Assembly (NCBI GenBank): GCA_009785655.1
Contig: WQVW01000013.1
Coordinates: 1 to 14,268 of the forward strand
Source of the DNA: Oscillospiraceae bacterium
GTDB taxonomy: Bacteria; Bacillota; Clostridia; Oscillospirales; Oscillospiraceae
Length of the DNA stretch: 14,268 nucleotides
Reading direction: 5' to 3'
In this document: one piece after another, positions 1 to 6,894 of the stretch
Layout: each line of letters starts with the position of its first letter
Position numbering within the stretch: position 1 is the stretch's first letter
The notes under the pieces: generated by a model
Told to the model about the DNA's origin: nothing
The model's input: the letters and a program-made list of their open reading frames with translations, nothing else
Database searches by the model: none
Program-made: the position numbers and the translations under genes

Positions 1-815
1 ATCAAAAACGCGTAAAACCCAACACCGCTCAATAAATCGCGGATACGCGCCGCACGCTGCTGCTTCATCCGCCTATTTTGTATCCGCAGAAACGGTTTGC
101 TCCAGTGGGCTACGACTTCATCTGTGTTTTCATAAATGCGCGTTTCTTTCGCCATGCCGAAGTTTTCGGTAAGTTTTTCGTAGTATTCGACAAGACGCTC
201 ATCTTGAAAATTCTCTGTAATCTGCCGCCGTGTTTTCCCCTCAAACGCAAATCCGATGACAAATATGATGACGACATACGCCGCAGAAAACGCGAACACA
301 AGCCGGGACATTGTAAACGCAATCACCATCAGTGCTATGATTCCAACGAGTTTTGATACGATGCCGCAAGCACCGACGACGAATTCTCTCAGCGAATGCC
401 CTTGCAGATAGACGCCCGTCCATAAATCGTTTACTTCTTTTTTCAGTAAATCAGTCATCTCTATATTTTGTATGTTAGCGGCGATATATCTGCCCATTCC
501 GGCGAAGAATGAGTCGTACATCATCATATTTAGTAGCTGTGTGTTGATGCGCGCCGAGAGCCCGATTGTAATCATCAGTACGCCGAGCGAAACAATCGGC
601 CGAATTGCGTCCTGATACGTGTACGCCCCACCGGATAGAAACCCGCTGATTACCGACAGCGACTGCTGATTGAAATGCAACGCGATTGCCGGTAATACTG
701 CAATCGCCGCGCTGAGTATGTACCACAATAGCATTGTGCGCTTGTCCATACTCCATGCGAGCTTAAATCCCCATGCAATGATGCGGAATTTATTCGTTTT
801 TTCTTTAGCGTGCAT
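1..815 (-). CDS. ABC transporter, membrane-domain N-terminus (partial, runs off the left edge)
   Basis: An open minus-strand frame starts at the ATG at 815 and continues for 271 codons to the window edge without a stop, so the C-terminus and the expected ATPase domain lie outside. The product has a short charged N-terminus, hydrophobic segments near residues 28-48, 72-90, 145-168 and 172-190, and a cytoplasmic helix region (about 195-240) containing ERLVEYYEKLTENFGMAKET. That combination is typical of the membrane domain of type IV ABC exporters, in which membrane and ATPase domains are fused. A well-spaced AAGGAAG ribosome site precedes the ATG. It is transcribed away from tepA, with its own candidate -10 box at 868-873. 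The substrate cannot be told; related firmicute half-transporters handle peptides, lipids or drugs. The family call is fairly secure; the ATPase half is inferred. Confidence 0.8.
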   Translation of the reverse strand, partial: MHAKEKTNKFRIIAWGFKLAWSMDKRTMLLWYILSAAIAVLPAIALHFNQQSLSVISGFLSGGAYTYQDAIRPIVSLGVLMITIGLSARINTQLLNMMMYDSFFAGMGRYIAANIQNIEMTDLLKKEVNDLWTGVYLQGHSLREFVVGACGIVSKLVGIIALMVIAFTMSRLVFAFSAAYVVIIFVIGFAFEGKTRRQITENFQDERLVEYYEKLTENFGMAKETRIYENTDEVVAHWSKPFLRIQNRRMKQQRAARIRDLLSGVGFYAFL

Positions 816-867
816 ATCTGACTTCCTTTCTGCATCAAGTGAAATATAGCGACCCAATTTAGGGATT

Positions 868-873
868 ATTATA
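868..873 (-). promoter_or_regulatory. Candidate -10 box for the ABC transporter gene
   Basis: Read on the minus strand this is a perfect TATAAT, 52 bases before the ATG at 815. No good -35 hexamer lies 16-18 bases upstream, so if this is a promoter it may need an activator. Confidence 0.45.
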
Positions 874-923
874 CCATGCACGCAGTTGTTTGAATAGTAA
901 TTTGTTGAAAATAACTACAATTT

Positions 924-936
924 ATCAAATTTTGAT
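924..936. repeat. Short perfect inverted repeat, possible operator
   Basis: ATCAAA-T-TTTGAT is a perfect 6+1+6 palindrome in the gap between the tepA stop and the ABC-transporter promoter. It is AT-rich and lacks a T-tract, so it is not a good intrinsic terminator. It lies about 50 bases upstream of the -10 box, a position compatible with a regulator site. A palindrome this short in AT-rich DNA can arise by chance. Confidence 0.25.
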
Positions 937-953
937 GAAACTTTTTCCACACG

Positions 954-1670
954 TTACTTGTTCGATTCCCGCCGTGCCGCTATTTGTTGATGCAACCAGG
1001 CTAAAGCGTCAGCCAGGCCGCCAGTTTGATCTATCAGGCCGCTGGATACAGCTTCTTCACCGCTTATGACAGTACCCACATCGGCGGCGAGTTCGCCTGT
1101 TTTCAGCATCAGATCCAGGAATGTCTCCCGGGTTATGTTTGAATTCTTTGTGACGAAACGCACGATCCGCTCTTGTATTTTGCTAAAGTAGTTGTATGTT
1201 TGCGGGACGCCGATGACAACGCCGGAGAGTCTGACCGGGTGAATCGTCATTGCGGCTGACGGGGCGATGATAGACCGCTTCGCCGCCACGGCCAGCGGCA
1301 CGCCGATTGAATGCCCGCCGCCTAAGACAAGAGAGGCGGTGGGTTTTTTCATGCTTGAAATAAGCTCCGCAATGCCGAGACCAGCTTCAATATCGCCGCC
1401 GACGGTGTTCAGCAGCACCAACAGACCTTCAAATTCGTCAGATTCCTCAATGGCTGCAAGCTGCGGCATGACATGTTCATACTTCGTTGTCTTCGTTTCA
1501 GGCGACAGAACTTGATGCCCCTCAATTTGACCGACAATCGTCAAACAATGAATAATACCGCCTGTAGATTTCGTTGTCACAGACCCCATGTCGGTGATTT
1601 GATCCTTTTGATAAGCACCGATATCTTCCGATTCATGCGCGTCAACGCTGTTTGTTTTCTTAAAGCTCAT
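954..1670 (-). CDS. tepA: ClpP-family serine protease, TepA-like (translocation-enhancing protein)
   Basis: This 238-residue protein belongs to the ClpP/crotonase-fold protease family and most resembles Bacillus TepA (YmfB), a cytosolic ClpP-like protein linked to protein export. The sequence shows an N-terminal variable region (1-35), a ClpP-like core, the LLNTVGGDIEAGLGI strand-helix (86-100), the nucleophile Ser121 in GGGHSIGVP and the catalytic His144 in MTIHPV. The C-terminal EEAVSSGLID segment (205-214) matches ClpP. The acid residue is probably Asp197, a less certain assignment. There is no signal peptide. The ATG has a strong AGGAGGG site 8 bases upstream, but that site lies inside a 12-bp perfect hairpin (1676-1720). 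In Bacillus the gene sits near the DNA translocase gene; that linkage is absent here. The neighbours on this strand are separately spaced, so it is probably monocistronic. Confidence 0.85.
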   Translation of the reverse strand: MSFKKTNSVDAHESEDIGAYQKDQITDMGSVTTKSTGGIIHCLTIVGQIEGHQVLSPETKTTKYEHVMPQLAAIEESDEFEGLLVLLNTVGGDIEAGLGIAELISSMKKPTASLVLGGGHSIGVPLAVAAKRSIIAPSAAMTIHPVRLSGVVIGVPQTYNYFSKIQERIVRFVTKNSNITRETFLDLMLKTGELAADVGTVISGEEAVSSGLIDQTGGLADALAWLHQQIAARRESNK

Positions 1671-1675
1671 AATAA

Positions 1676-1720
1676 AACACCCTCCTGACTACTATCATTG
1701 TTCGCAGGCAGGAGGGTGTT
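1676..1720 (-). promoter_or_regulatory. Leader hairpin that masks the tepA ribosome site, terminator-like
   Basis: On the minus strand AACACCCTCCTG (1720-1709) and CAGGAGGGTGTT (1687-1676) are perfect 12-bp complements separated by 21 bases. After one mismatch the helix can extend 4 more pairs, including one G-U. The 3' arm is the tepA Shine-Dalgarno sequence itself, and the 5' arm carries an anti-SD CCCTCCT. The hairpin is followed by TTATT and the ATG, so it also resembles an intrinsic terminator with a short U-tract. It could end transcription from the upstream gene at 1792-2652, attenuate tepA, or block its translation until opened. Confidence 0.75.
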
Positions 1721-1749
1721 CATTCATGTTCTTGTAAATATCATATTTT

Positions 1750-1779
1750 ATTATGCGAGTCGGCGAGAGAAACCGACAA
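1750..1779 (-). promoter_or_regulatory. Candidate tepA promoter
   Basis: On the minus strand TTGTCG (1779-1774), an 18-base spacer and CATAAT (1755-1750) give an acceptable sigma-A promoter. Transcription would start near 1743, placing the whole SD-masking hairpin in a leader of about 70 bases. The boxes are imperfect and this is inference. Confidence 0.4.
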
Positions 1780-1791
1780 TTTATGCGCAAC

Positions 1792-2652
1792 TCATTCGGA
1801 AGCAAGTGCGTCCAGCTCTGCAGTCGTCTGTGGACCCACGCCTTCCCAATCGACGAGATCGACGTGCCAGTCGTGGAACGCATAAATGTATTTAATCAGC
1901 CCACTTTCGATTTTGAAAATATCAGTGACGTAGCCGGTGGGGTCGCCCATCATATGCACCATGGATATGACAATGCCCGTGTTCACGTCGACAACAGGGT
2001 ACCGGCGCTTGATGACGTCCCATTGAAGCTCCGGAATATCATTCTGTGTCCGCACGCTATACGGCATGTCATAACTGTCAGAGAATCGGACGCCGATCTC
2101 CACCCGGAATGCGTCAGGATGGAACGGCACAAGAGTCGGATCCACCAGCTTTTGCGCCCCGTCCCAGTAAAGGGATGCGATCCGGATCATCTCCTCACGG
2201 GTGCTTTTATCTTCCTCCGCGATAGGGCATTCCAGTATTCTGGGCGGTTCCATCTGTGCCGGCGTCACGGTCATGGCGGCGGCTGTTTCGGGTCGCGCGA
2301 TCTCCTCAATCTCACAAATCTTGCCGGTGTCGTCAGCCTTCAGGCGGACAAAATACATCCACCACTTTTGCGGCGAGAATACCAGCGGCCTGATCTCAGC
2401 AGGAACAGCGCGTGAACTGATATTATTTGTCACAACGCCGCTGAAACAGGCGGTTTTTGTCACAGGATCCACAAAAGTCTGGCGGTATGGAATCCGGCGC
2501 GGTACGCCCCATATCTCGCCGGAACCGAGCGGAGCCAGAATGCCCTCGTATGTCGTTCTGCAATTCGCGCTCACCGGAACATCTTCCGGCTTGTTGTGTG
2601 CCAGTGCTTCTGTGTACTGGATGACAAGGTTCAGTAAATCTTTCTTGGTCAT
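1792..2652 (-). CDS. DUF8021-like protein with two NTF2/SnoaL-like halves
   Basis: The product is a soluble 286-residue protein without signal peptide or membrane segment. Its C-terminal half has KRRYPVVDVNTGIVISMVH (215-233) followed by DIFKIESGLIKYIYAFH (244-260), the pattern I associate with DUF8021 and other NTF2-like-fold proteins, in which a cone-shaped barrel forms a pocket. The N-terminal half repeats the plan: IPYRQTFVDPVTKTACFSGVV (54-74) and a later YFVRLKADDTGKICEIEEI (100-118) align by eye with the C-terminal segments, so this looks like a tandem duplication. No catalytic function can be assigned; relatives include isomerases, dehydratases and binding proteins. I chose the ATG at 2652, with AAAGGA 8 bases upstream. 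The in-frame ATG at 2661 would overlap that site. A good promoter (2693-2721) precedes it and the gene stands alone. Confidence 0.7.
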   Translation of the reverse strand: MTKKDLLNLVIQYTEALAHNKPEDVPVSANCRTTYEGILAPLGSGEIWGVPRRIPYRQTFVDPVTKTACFSGVVTNNISSRAVPAEIRPLVFSPQKWWMYFVRLKADDTGKICEIEEIARPETAAAMTVTPAQMEPPRILECPIAEEDKSTREEMIRIASLYWDGAQKLVDPTLVPFHPDAFRVEIGVRFSDSYDMPYSVRTQNDIPELQWDVIKRRYPVVDVNTGIVISMVHMMGDPTGYVTDIFKIESGLIKYIYAFHDWHVDLVDWEGVGPQTTAELDALASE

Positions 2653-2692
2653 AATAACCATCCTTTCGTTAAGACTTTAATTGTTGCGCAAA

Positions 2693-2721
2693 ACTATATC
2701 ACAGCTTTTCGGACAAATCAA
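2693..2721 (-). promoter_or_regulatory. Sigma-A promoter for the DUF8021-like gene
   Basis: On the minus strand TTGATT (2721-2716), a 17-base spacer and TATAGT (2698-2693) lie about 40 bases before the ATG at 2652. Spacing is ideal and each box has one or two differences from consensus. Confidence 0.65.
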
Positions 2722-2767
2722 TCTCGGCGCACAAGACGATCGGGAACGAAAACGGCGAAATTTTTTA

Positions 2768-2796
2768 TTGATTTTGCTTAGGATAAAGAGTATAAT
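2768..2796 (+). promoter_or_regulatory. Sigma-A promoter for the lipoprotein gene
   Basis: TTGATT, a 17-base spacer and a perfect TATAAT are followed by a leader of about 50 bases and an AAGGAG ribosome site (2841-2846). It diverges from the minus-strand promoter at 2693-2721. Confidence 0.75.
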
Positions 2797-2854
2797 GGAT
2801 ACTGTTGTGCAAAAATGTACACTGAGGCAATAAAAGCGAAAAGGAGAAATAGGT

Positions 2855-3454
2855 ATGAAAAAAATTGCAATTATTTGTTTGTTTGTTTTGCTGTTCGCCG
2901 CGTTGATTGCATGTGGGGGCAGTGGTGATATAGACGAAGCCTTGGTTGGAGAATGGCTCTTTGAAGGCACAGCCGATTGGACTTACATATTTAACGCAGA
3001 CGGTTCTGGCGAAAGAGGTGCTGTAGAAATCCAGACATTTACATGGTCTGTCAGAAACAATGATCGTATTGAGTTCAACTTCGGTGCGGGCTTTCAAAAC
3101 CAGACTTGGGATTACACCATCACAGGCGACACATTGCATATGGCGAACAGAGGCGGGGAACGCGAAAGTTTCAATTATTTCCGCATTGGCAACAGTACCG
3201 ACCTGCCGGGCACATGGGCATGGACAGATAGTGAGGAACTTCAGTTCATATTTAACGCAGACGGCACAGGAAGTCATAACTTTTTGGGGTTTGATTCTGC
3301 CTTCGAGTGGTTTACAGCGCGGGAGAATCTGATTATCGACAACGGCCCGCATGAGCCGAATGAGCATTGGCATTTTGACATTTTGGTTAACACCCTGACC
3401 ATAGAAAGCAGACAAGTTGCCGGCCTGACCTTGAGCTATATGCGTGTAAATTAG
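2855..3454 (+). CDS. Secreted lipoprotein with two tandem beta-rich repeats
   Basis: The protein has 199 residues. Residues 1-19 form a classic lipoprotein signal peptide, with a Lys-Lys start, a hydrophobic core and LIAC at the lipobox. Cys20 would be lipidated and the protein anchored on the outer face of the membrane. The mature part holds two similar units, about 30-111 and 117-197. Each opens with (V/P)G(E/T)W, continues with (Y/F)IFNADG(S/T)G (44-52 and 131-139), passes a (T/E)W strand and ends in an F-N-Y-F-R-I or L-S-Y-M-R-V strand. This resembles the small lipocalin-like units of clostridial lipoproteins such as DUF5640-type domains, but I cannot name the family firmly. Its role is unknown; ligand binding at the cell surface is a guess. 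It has its own promoter and terminator, so it is a single-gene unit. Confidence 0.75.
   Translation: MKKIAIICLFVLLFAALIACGGSGDIDEALVGEWLFEGTADWTYIFNADGSGERGAVEIQTFTWSVRNNDRIEFNFGAGFQNQTWDYTITGDTLHMANRGGERESFNYFRIGNSTDLPGTWAWTDSEELQFIFNADGTGSHNFLGFDSAFEWFTARENLIIDNGPHEPNEHWHFDILVNTLTIESRQVAGLTLSYMRVN
2986..3264 (+). repeat. 18-base exact direct repeat inside the lipoprotein gene
   Basis: CATATTTAACGCAGACGG occurs at 2986-3003 and again at 3247-3264, encoding the IFNADG turn of each protein repeat. Identity of all codons across the motif, while the rest of the two units has diverged, points to gene-internal duplication or local conversion. Confidence 0.8.
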
Positions 3455-3494
3455 GGGAAACAGGGAATCACCCATATACGGTTATTAAAATACA

Positions 3495-3541
3495 AAAAGA
3501 AATAAGCCGGGACACGGAATTTGTCCCGGCTTATTTCTTTT
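3495..3541. terminator. Bidirectional intrinsic terminator
   Basis: Two perfectly complementary 20-base arms (3495-3514 and 3522-3541) enclose a 7-base loop. The GC-rich core GCCGGGACA is flanked by A-rich and T-rich ends on both sides, so U-tracts form in either direction. It lies between the plus-strand lipoprotein stop and the minus-strand ATL stop and should terminate both. Confidence 0.93.
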
Positions 3542-3561
3542 ATATTCATACATTGCCGGTG

Positions 3562-3852
3562 TTACATCCATCGGCTTAACGTCATATTGACACGTCCATC
3601 CGGCAAGAACGCAACGCCTTCGGATTGCAGCTTTTCACGGCGGGCATCGGCAAAATCCCCGCCGGTGATGGCACCGTCCGCCATGACGACGCGCTGCCAC
3701 GGCAAAGCTTCCGGGCAATTCCGCATGGCCCACCCGACCATGCGCGCACCGCGCGGATTGCCCAAAAGCTTCGCAATTTGTCCATAGGAGATCACTTTTC
3801 CGCAAGGTATTTGCGCGACGATGCCGTATACCTGTTCAAAGAACGGATTCAT
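3562..3852 (-). CDS. Alkyltransferase-like (ATL) DNA-damage recognition protein, MGMT family
   Basis: This 96-residue protein matches the C-terminal DNA-binding domain of O6-alkylguanine-DNA alkyltransferase. It shows the early PCGKVISYGQIA segment (16-27, Tyr23), GNPRGARMVGWAM (31-43, arginine-finger candidate Arg37) and, where alkyltransferases have the reactive PCHR motif, PWQRVV with Trp52. Loss of the cysteine defines ATL proteins. In other bacteria these bind O6-alkylguanine lesions without repairing them and hand them to nucleotide excision repair. Full length for the family. The start ATG overlaps the stop of the upstream peptidase gene by 4 bases (ATGA) and lacks a strong ribosome site of its own, so translation is probably coupled. 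The bidirectional terminator follows about 20 bases after the stop. Confidence 0.9.
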   Translation of the reverse strand: MNPFFEQVYGIVAQIPCGKVISYGQIAKLLGNPRGARMVGWAMRNCPEALPWQRVVMADGAITGGDFADARREKLQSEGVAFLPDGRVNMTLSRWM

Positions 3853-5528
3853 TTACGGTTATCCAGCCATTTTGCGGCGGCATCAGCGGTTTCGCGCAAC
3901 GCCTCTGGATCAAAGGGGTCGGGAAGGTCGCACGCTGCGATGGCGCTTGTGAACGTCTCTGTTCCGGTGAGGTTCATGAATTTCAAATACTTCTCCCACG
4001 CAGAGGTGCTGTCCGCTTGTGTCTGCGCCCAGAATGACAGCGCGATTGCCTGTGCTAAGCAATAGTCAATATAGTAAAATGGCCGCTCATATATATGCGC
4101 TTGGGACTGCCATCTGCGGCCTTCATCAAAGAACGGGGTATCGCTTAAATCCAGCCATGGGCGGTATATGCTCTCCAGCGTTTTCCAAATTTCGTTGCGT
4201 TCTTTTGGAGAGAGTTCCGGATTTTCATAAACTTTGTGCTGAAACTCGTCAACCATCACGCCGTATGGGATAAACGTCAGTGCGCCGGTCAGATGGACGT
4301 AACGGTATTTATCGGCGTTTTTAAAAAATCTATCCATCCACGGCCAGGTGAAGAACTCCATGCTCATAGAATGGACTTCCGCTGTTTCGTATGTGCATTC
4401 GCGCAGTGCGGATGGTTCTGTGTCGCGGCACAGATAAGCGTTCAAAGCATGTCCGGCCTCGTGCGTCAGGACGTCAATGTCCCCCGATGTGCCGTTAAAA
4501 TTGGCGAAAATGAACGGGGACTTGAAACCTGAGAGATACGCACAATATCCGCCGCCGGCTTTGCCCGTGCGGCTGAGCACGTCAAAAAGTTCGTTCTCCA
4601 GCATGAAGTCGATGAACTCGCCGGTTTCGGGTGAAAGTTCGTGATACATGCGGCGGCCTTGTTCCATGATTTCTTCCGGCGTGCCGAATGGATTTTCATT
4701 ACCGTCGGGAAACAGCAGGGCGTCATCATACATTTTCAATCCGGATAACCCAAGTCTGGCGGCTTGCTCTTTTTTCAGCCGCGCTGCGATTGGCACAATA
4801 TATTTGCGCACACCTTCCCGGAATTTGGCGACCATGTCTTTGTCATAGCAGTTGCGCGTCATGCGATAATACCCAAGCTCGGTAAAACTGCTGTAGCCTA
4901 GCTTTTTCGCGATCTCGGTACGCAGTTTCACCAGCTCGTCAAACAACGCGTCCAGCTTGTCTGTGTATGTTAAGAACCACGCGCTTCTGGCATTTAAGGC
5001 GGCGATCCGCACGTTTCTGTCTTTGCTTTCCAAGTACGGCGTCATCTGCGACAGCGTCAGTGTCTTTCCGTCGAACGCAATCTGCGCAGAGGCCAGCAAC
5101 TTTTCATATTCGGTGCATAGCTTATTTTCCTGCTGCAGATCCGCGACAATGTCCGGGGAGAATGTTTTTAGGCTGATTTCAATGTTTCGGAACATCACGT
5201 CGCCGAACTTCCGCTCTAGCTCCGCACGGTGCGGAGACTCGACGAGTGCGAGTTCAAGGCGTTTCACGGTTTCTTGCAGCAATGGTTCAACCTCGTCAAA
5301 ATATGCTTGTTCAGCTTCGTAGAGCGCATCTTTTGTATCAATAGAGTGGCGGATATAAGCCAAAGCACCCATAGTACCGACCTGACAAAGGAATTGATCG
5401 GCGGCTAAATATGCCTCGGCAGCTATATCAGCGGAATTAGCTTGTTCAAAAGTCTCAGTCAGCTTTATCAACGCAGCTTTTGTCGCCTCAAGTTCCGGGC
5501 GTGTGTATGGCATTTGTGAAAATTTCAT
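3849..5528 (-). CDS. M3-family zinc oligoendopeptidase (PepF-like)
   Basis: The product is a 559-residue cytosolic metallopeptidase of the M3 family, which cuts short peptides and is thought to recycle peptides from protein turnover or uptake. The zinc site is visible: HEAGH at 356-360 (His356, Glu357, His360) and the third ligand Glu384 in TAEVHSMSMEF. A tyrosine-rich substrate-side segment, FYYIDYCLAQA, lies at about 484-494. Length and C-terminal organisation fit PepF/oligoendopeptidase-type members. The ATG at 5528 is preferred, with AGGAGGG 11 bases upstream; an in-frame TTG at 5537 is only 2 bases from that site. A near-consensus promoter lies at 5571-5599. It forms an operon with the overlapping ATL gene downstream, an odd pairing of peptide turnover and DNA-damage sensing. 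The family call is firm; the exact subgroup is less so. Confidence 0.92.
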   Translation of the reverse strand: MKFSQMPYTRPELEATKAALIKLTETFEQANSADIAAEAYLAADQFLCQVGTMGALAYIRHSIDTKDALYEAEQAYFDEVEPLLQETVKRLELALVESPHRAELERKFGDVMFRNIEISLKTFSPDIVADLQQENKLCTEYEKLLASAQIAFDGKTLTLSQMTPYLESKDRNVRIAALNARSAWFLTYTDKLDALFDELVKLRTEIAKKLGYSSFTELGYYRMTRNCYDKDMVAKFREGVRKYIVPIAARLKKEQAARLGLSGLKMYDDALLFPDGNENPFGTPEEIMEQGRRMYHELSPETGEFIDFMLENELFDVLSRTGKAGGGYCAYLSGFKSPFIFANFNGTSGDIDVLTHEAGHALNAYLCRDTEPSALRECTYETAEVHSMSMEFFTWPWMDRFFKNADKYRYVHLTGALTFIPYGVMVDEFQHKVYENPELSPKERNEIWKTLESIYRPWLDLSDTPFFDEGRRWQSQAHIYERPFYYIDYCLAQAIALSFWAQTQADSTSAWEKYLKFMNLTGTETFTSAIAACDLPDPFDPEALRETADAAAKWLDNRK

Positions 5529-5570
5529 TATTTGCAAAACCCTCCTGTAAACGGTGACTTATTTGGCAGA

Positions 5571-5599
5571 ATTATACACCGTCACTGCCGGCAAGTCAA
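5571..5599 (-). promoter_or_regulatory. Strong sigma-A promoter for the oligoendopeptidase-ATL operon
   Basis: On the minus strand TTGACT (5599-5594), a 17-base spacer and TATAAT (5576-5571). The -10 box is flanked by a 6-base inverted repeat, ACGGTG (5551-5556) and CACCGT (5577-5582), which could be an operator spanning the start site. Confidence 0.85.
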
Positions 5600-5608
5600 T
5601 TTTTTGCA

Positions 5609-5637
5609 TTGCGCCTTACGGTTTTTAATGGTAAAAT
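5609..5637 (+). promoter_or_regulatory. Candidate promoter for the MFS-CPBP operon
   Basis: TTGCGC, a 17-base spacer and TAAAAT lie about 30 bases before the TTG start at 5668. It is back to back with the peptidase promoter, with the two -35 boxes only 9 bases apart, so the pair could be jointly controlled. Confidence 0.55.
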
Positions 5638-5667
5638 TGTGGAAAATGAAAATCGGAGGTTGATGTA

Positions 5668-6876
5668 TTGGAAAAAGAAACGATATGGAATAAAGATTTC
5701 ATATGCGTTATGCTGGCGAACTTCATGCTGTGCCTGGCGCATTTCTCTATCAACCCGCTTGTGGCGACGTATACTACAGGGTATTTAGGCGCAAGCCAGC
5801 AGCTTGCAGGGCTGTTGGCAGGCATGTTTTTTGGCGTAGCGTTGTTGATGCGCCCGTTTGCGGGGCCTGTTACGACGAAGATTGATAAGCGGAAACTGTT
5901 GATTTTTGTTTTCATCCTGGGTGCGGTGGCGAATGTTGGATACGCGCTGTTTCGCAATATTCCGGCATTTGTTGTATTCAGGGTGATCAACGGCATTCAA
6001 TTCAGCCTTGTGGGACTTGTGCTTATGACATTGGCAGGGGATCATTTGCCGCAATCTAGGTTGGCGTCCGGATTGGGGATATACGGTATTGGCGGTGCTG
6101 TAGCGAGTGCCGTCGCGCCGTCAATCGGAGACGCGATGACCCGTCTCGGCACAAACATGCGCGGAGAGGGGTTCGGGTTTACGCTGATGTTTCTTTTTGC
6201 GGCTGTGATTTTTGTAGTCGCACTGGTACCGGCAATAATTTTGAGTCCGGACAAAAAGACAAAAGAGGACATTTTAAACACTGGGGCATGGTATAAAAAT
6301 ATATTCACAATCTACGCATTGCCGCCGACAATCGTTATGTTTTTAATCATGATCTCCCATGCAATGATCCACACCTATATGTTCGATTTTGGCAGAGAGC
6401 TGGGCATTGCCGGCATCAGCGTGTTTTATCTTGTGCTTGCAATAACGCTTGCGGTCTCACGGCCTATGTGCGGTGTTCTGACTGACAAATTCGGGATTTC
6501 GCGGATCATGTTCCCCGGACTTGCGTTATTCGCCGTCGCGCTTTTTATTATCGGCAGCAGCACCGCTTTATGGATGGCATTGATCGGTGCGGTGATAGCG
6601 GCCATCGGGTTCGGCGGGTCACAGCCTTCGCTTCAGGCGATGTGTATGCAGACTGAAACGCCGCTGCGCCGTGGGGTCGCGGGTAACACGATATACATAG
6701 GCCTGGATCTGGGATTGTTCTTGGGACCCGTGCTTGGGGGCGTTGTGCGAACCCAGACGAGTTTTTCATTTATGTTCAGAAGTGCCGCCATTCCGGTTGT
6801 TCTCGCCATCATCGCATTTGCAATCATTTTGCCGATCCACAATCGAAGGCTGGCATTCCTGGCGGCGCAGAGATAA
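5668..6876 (+). CDS. Major facilitator superfamily (MFS) transporter
   Basis: This 402-residue membrane protein has about 12 hydrophobic segments in two halves. Each half carries a loop related to MFS motif A: RPFAGPVTTKIDKRKLL (62-78) and SRPMCGVLTDKFGISRI (264-280). FRVINGIQFS (104-113) matches the position of motif B. A glycine-rich segment at 134-154 matches motif C, common in proton-driven exporters. A drug or metabolite exporter is the likeliest role, but the substrate is not readable. The TTG start has GGAGG 8 bases upstream; a nearby ATG at 5663 is out of frame and the next in-frame ATG would remove the N-terminal cytoplasmic segment. The CPBP gene starts 18 bases after the stop, indicating co-transcription. 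Confidence 0.88.
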   Translation: MEKETIWNKDFICVMLANFMLCLAHFSINPLVATYTTGYLGASQQLAGLLAGMFFGVALLMRPFAGPVTTKIDKRKLLIFVFILGAVANVGYALFRNIPAFVVFRVINGIQFSLVGLVLMTLAGDHLPQSRLASGLGIYGIGGAVASAVAPSIGDAMTRLGTNMRGEGFGFTLMFLFAAVIFVVALVPAIILSPDKKTKEDILNTGAWYKNIFTIYALPPTIVMFLIMISHAMIHTYMFDFGRELGIAGISVFYLVLAITLAVSRPMCGVLTDKFGISRIMFPGLALFAVALFIIGSSTALWMALIGAVIAAIGFGGSQPSLQAMCMQTETPLRRGVAGNTIYIGLDLGLFLGPVLGGVVRTQTSFSFMFRSAAIPVVLAIIAFAIILPIHNRRLAFLAAQR

Positions 6877-6894
6877 TAGAAGGGGTGCAGAGTC

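Noticed and set aside
1753..2415. A 220-codon plus-strand open frame over the DUF8021-like gene
   Set aside because: Low-complexity His/Arg-rich translation typical of an antisense shadow, and no ribosome site. The minus-strand gene has promoter, SD and conserved motifs.
2765..3475. A 236-codon minus-strand open frame across the lipoprotein gene
   Set aside because: It is fully antisense to a well-supported lipoprotein with signal peptide, ribosome site, promoter and terminator. Its own translation has no recognisable motif and no ribosome site.
5529..5537. Upstream TTG start for the M3 peptidase
   Set aside because: It is only 2 bases from the AGGAGGG site. The ATG at 5528 has workable spacing.
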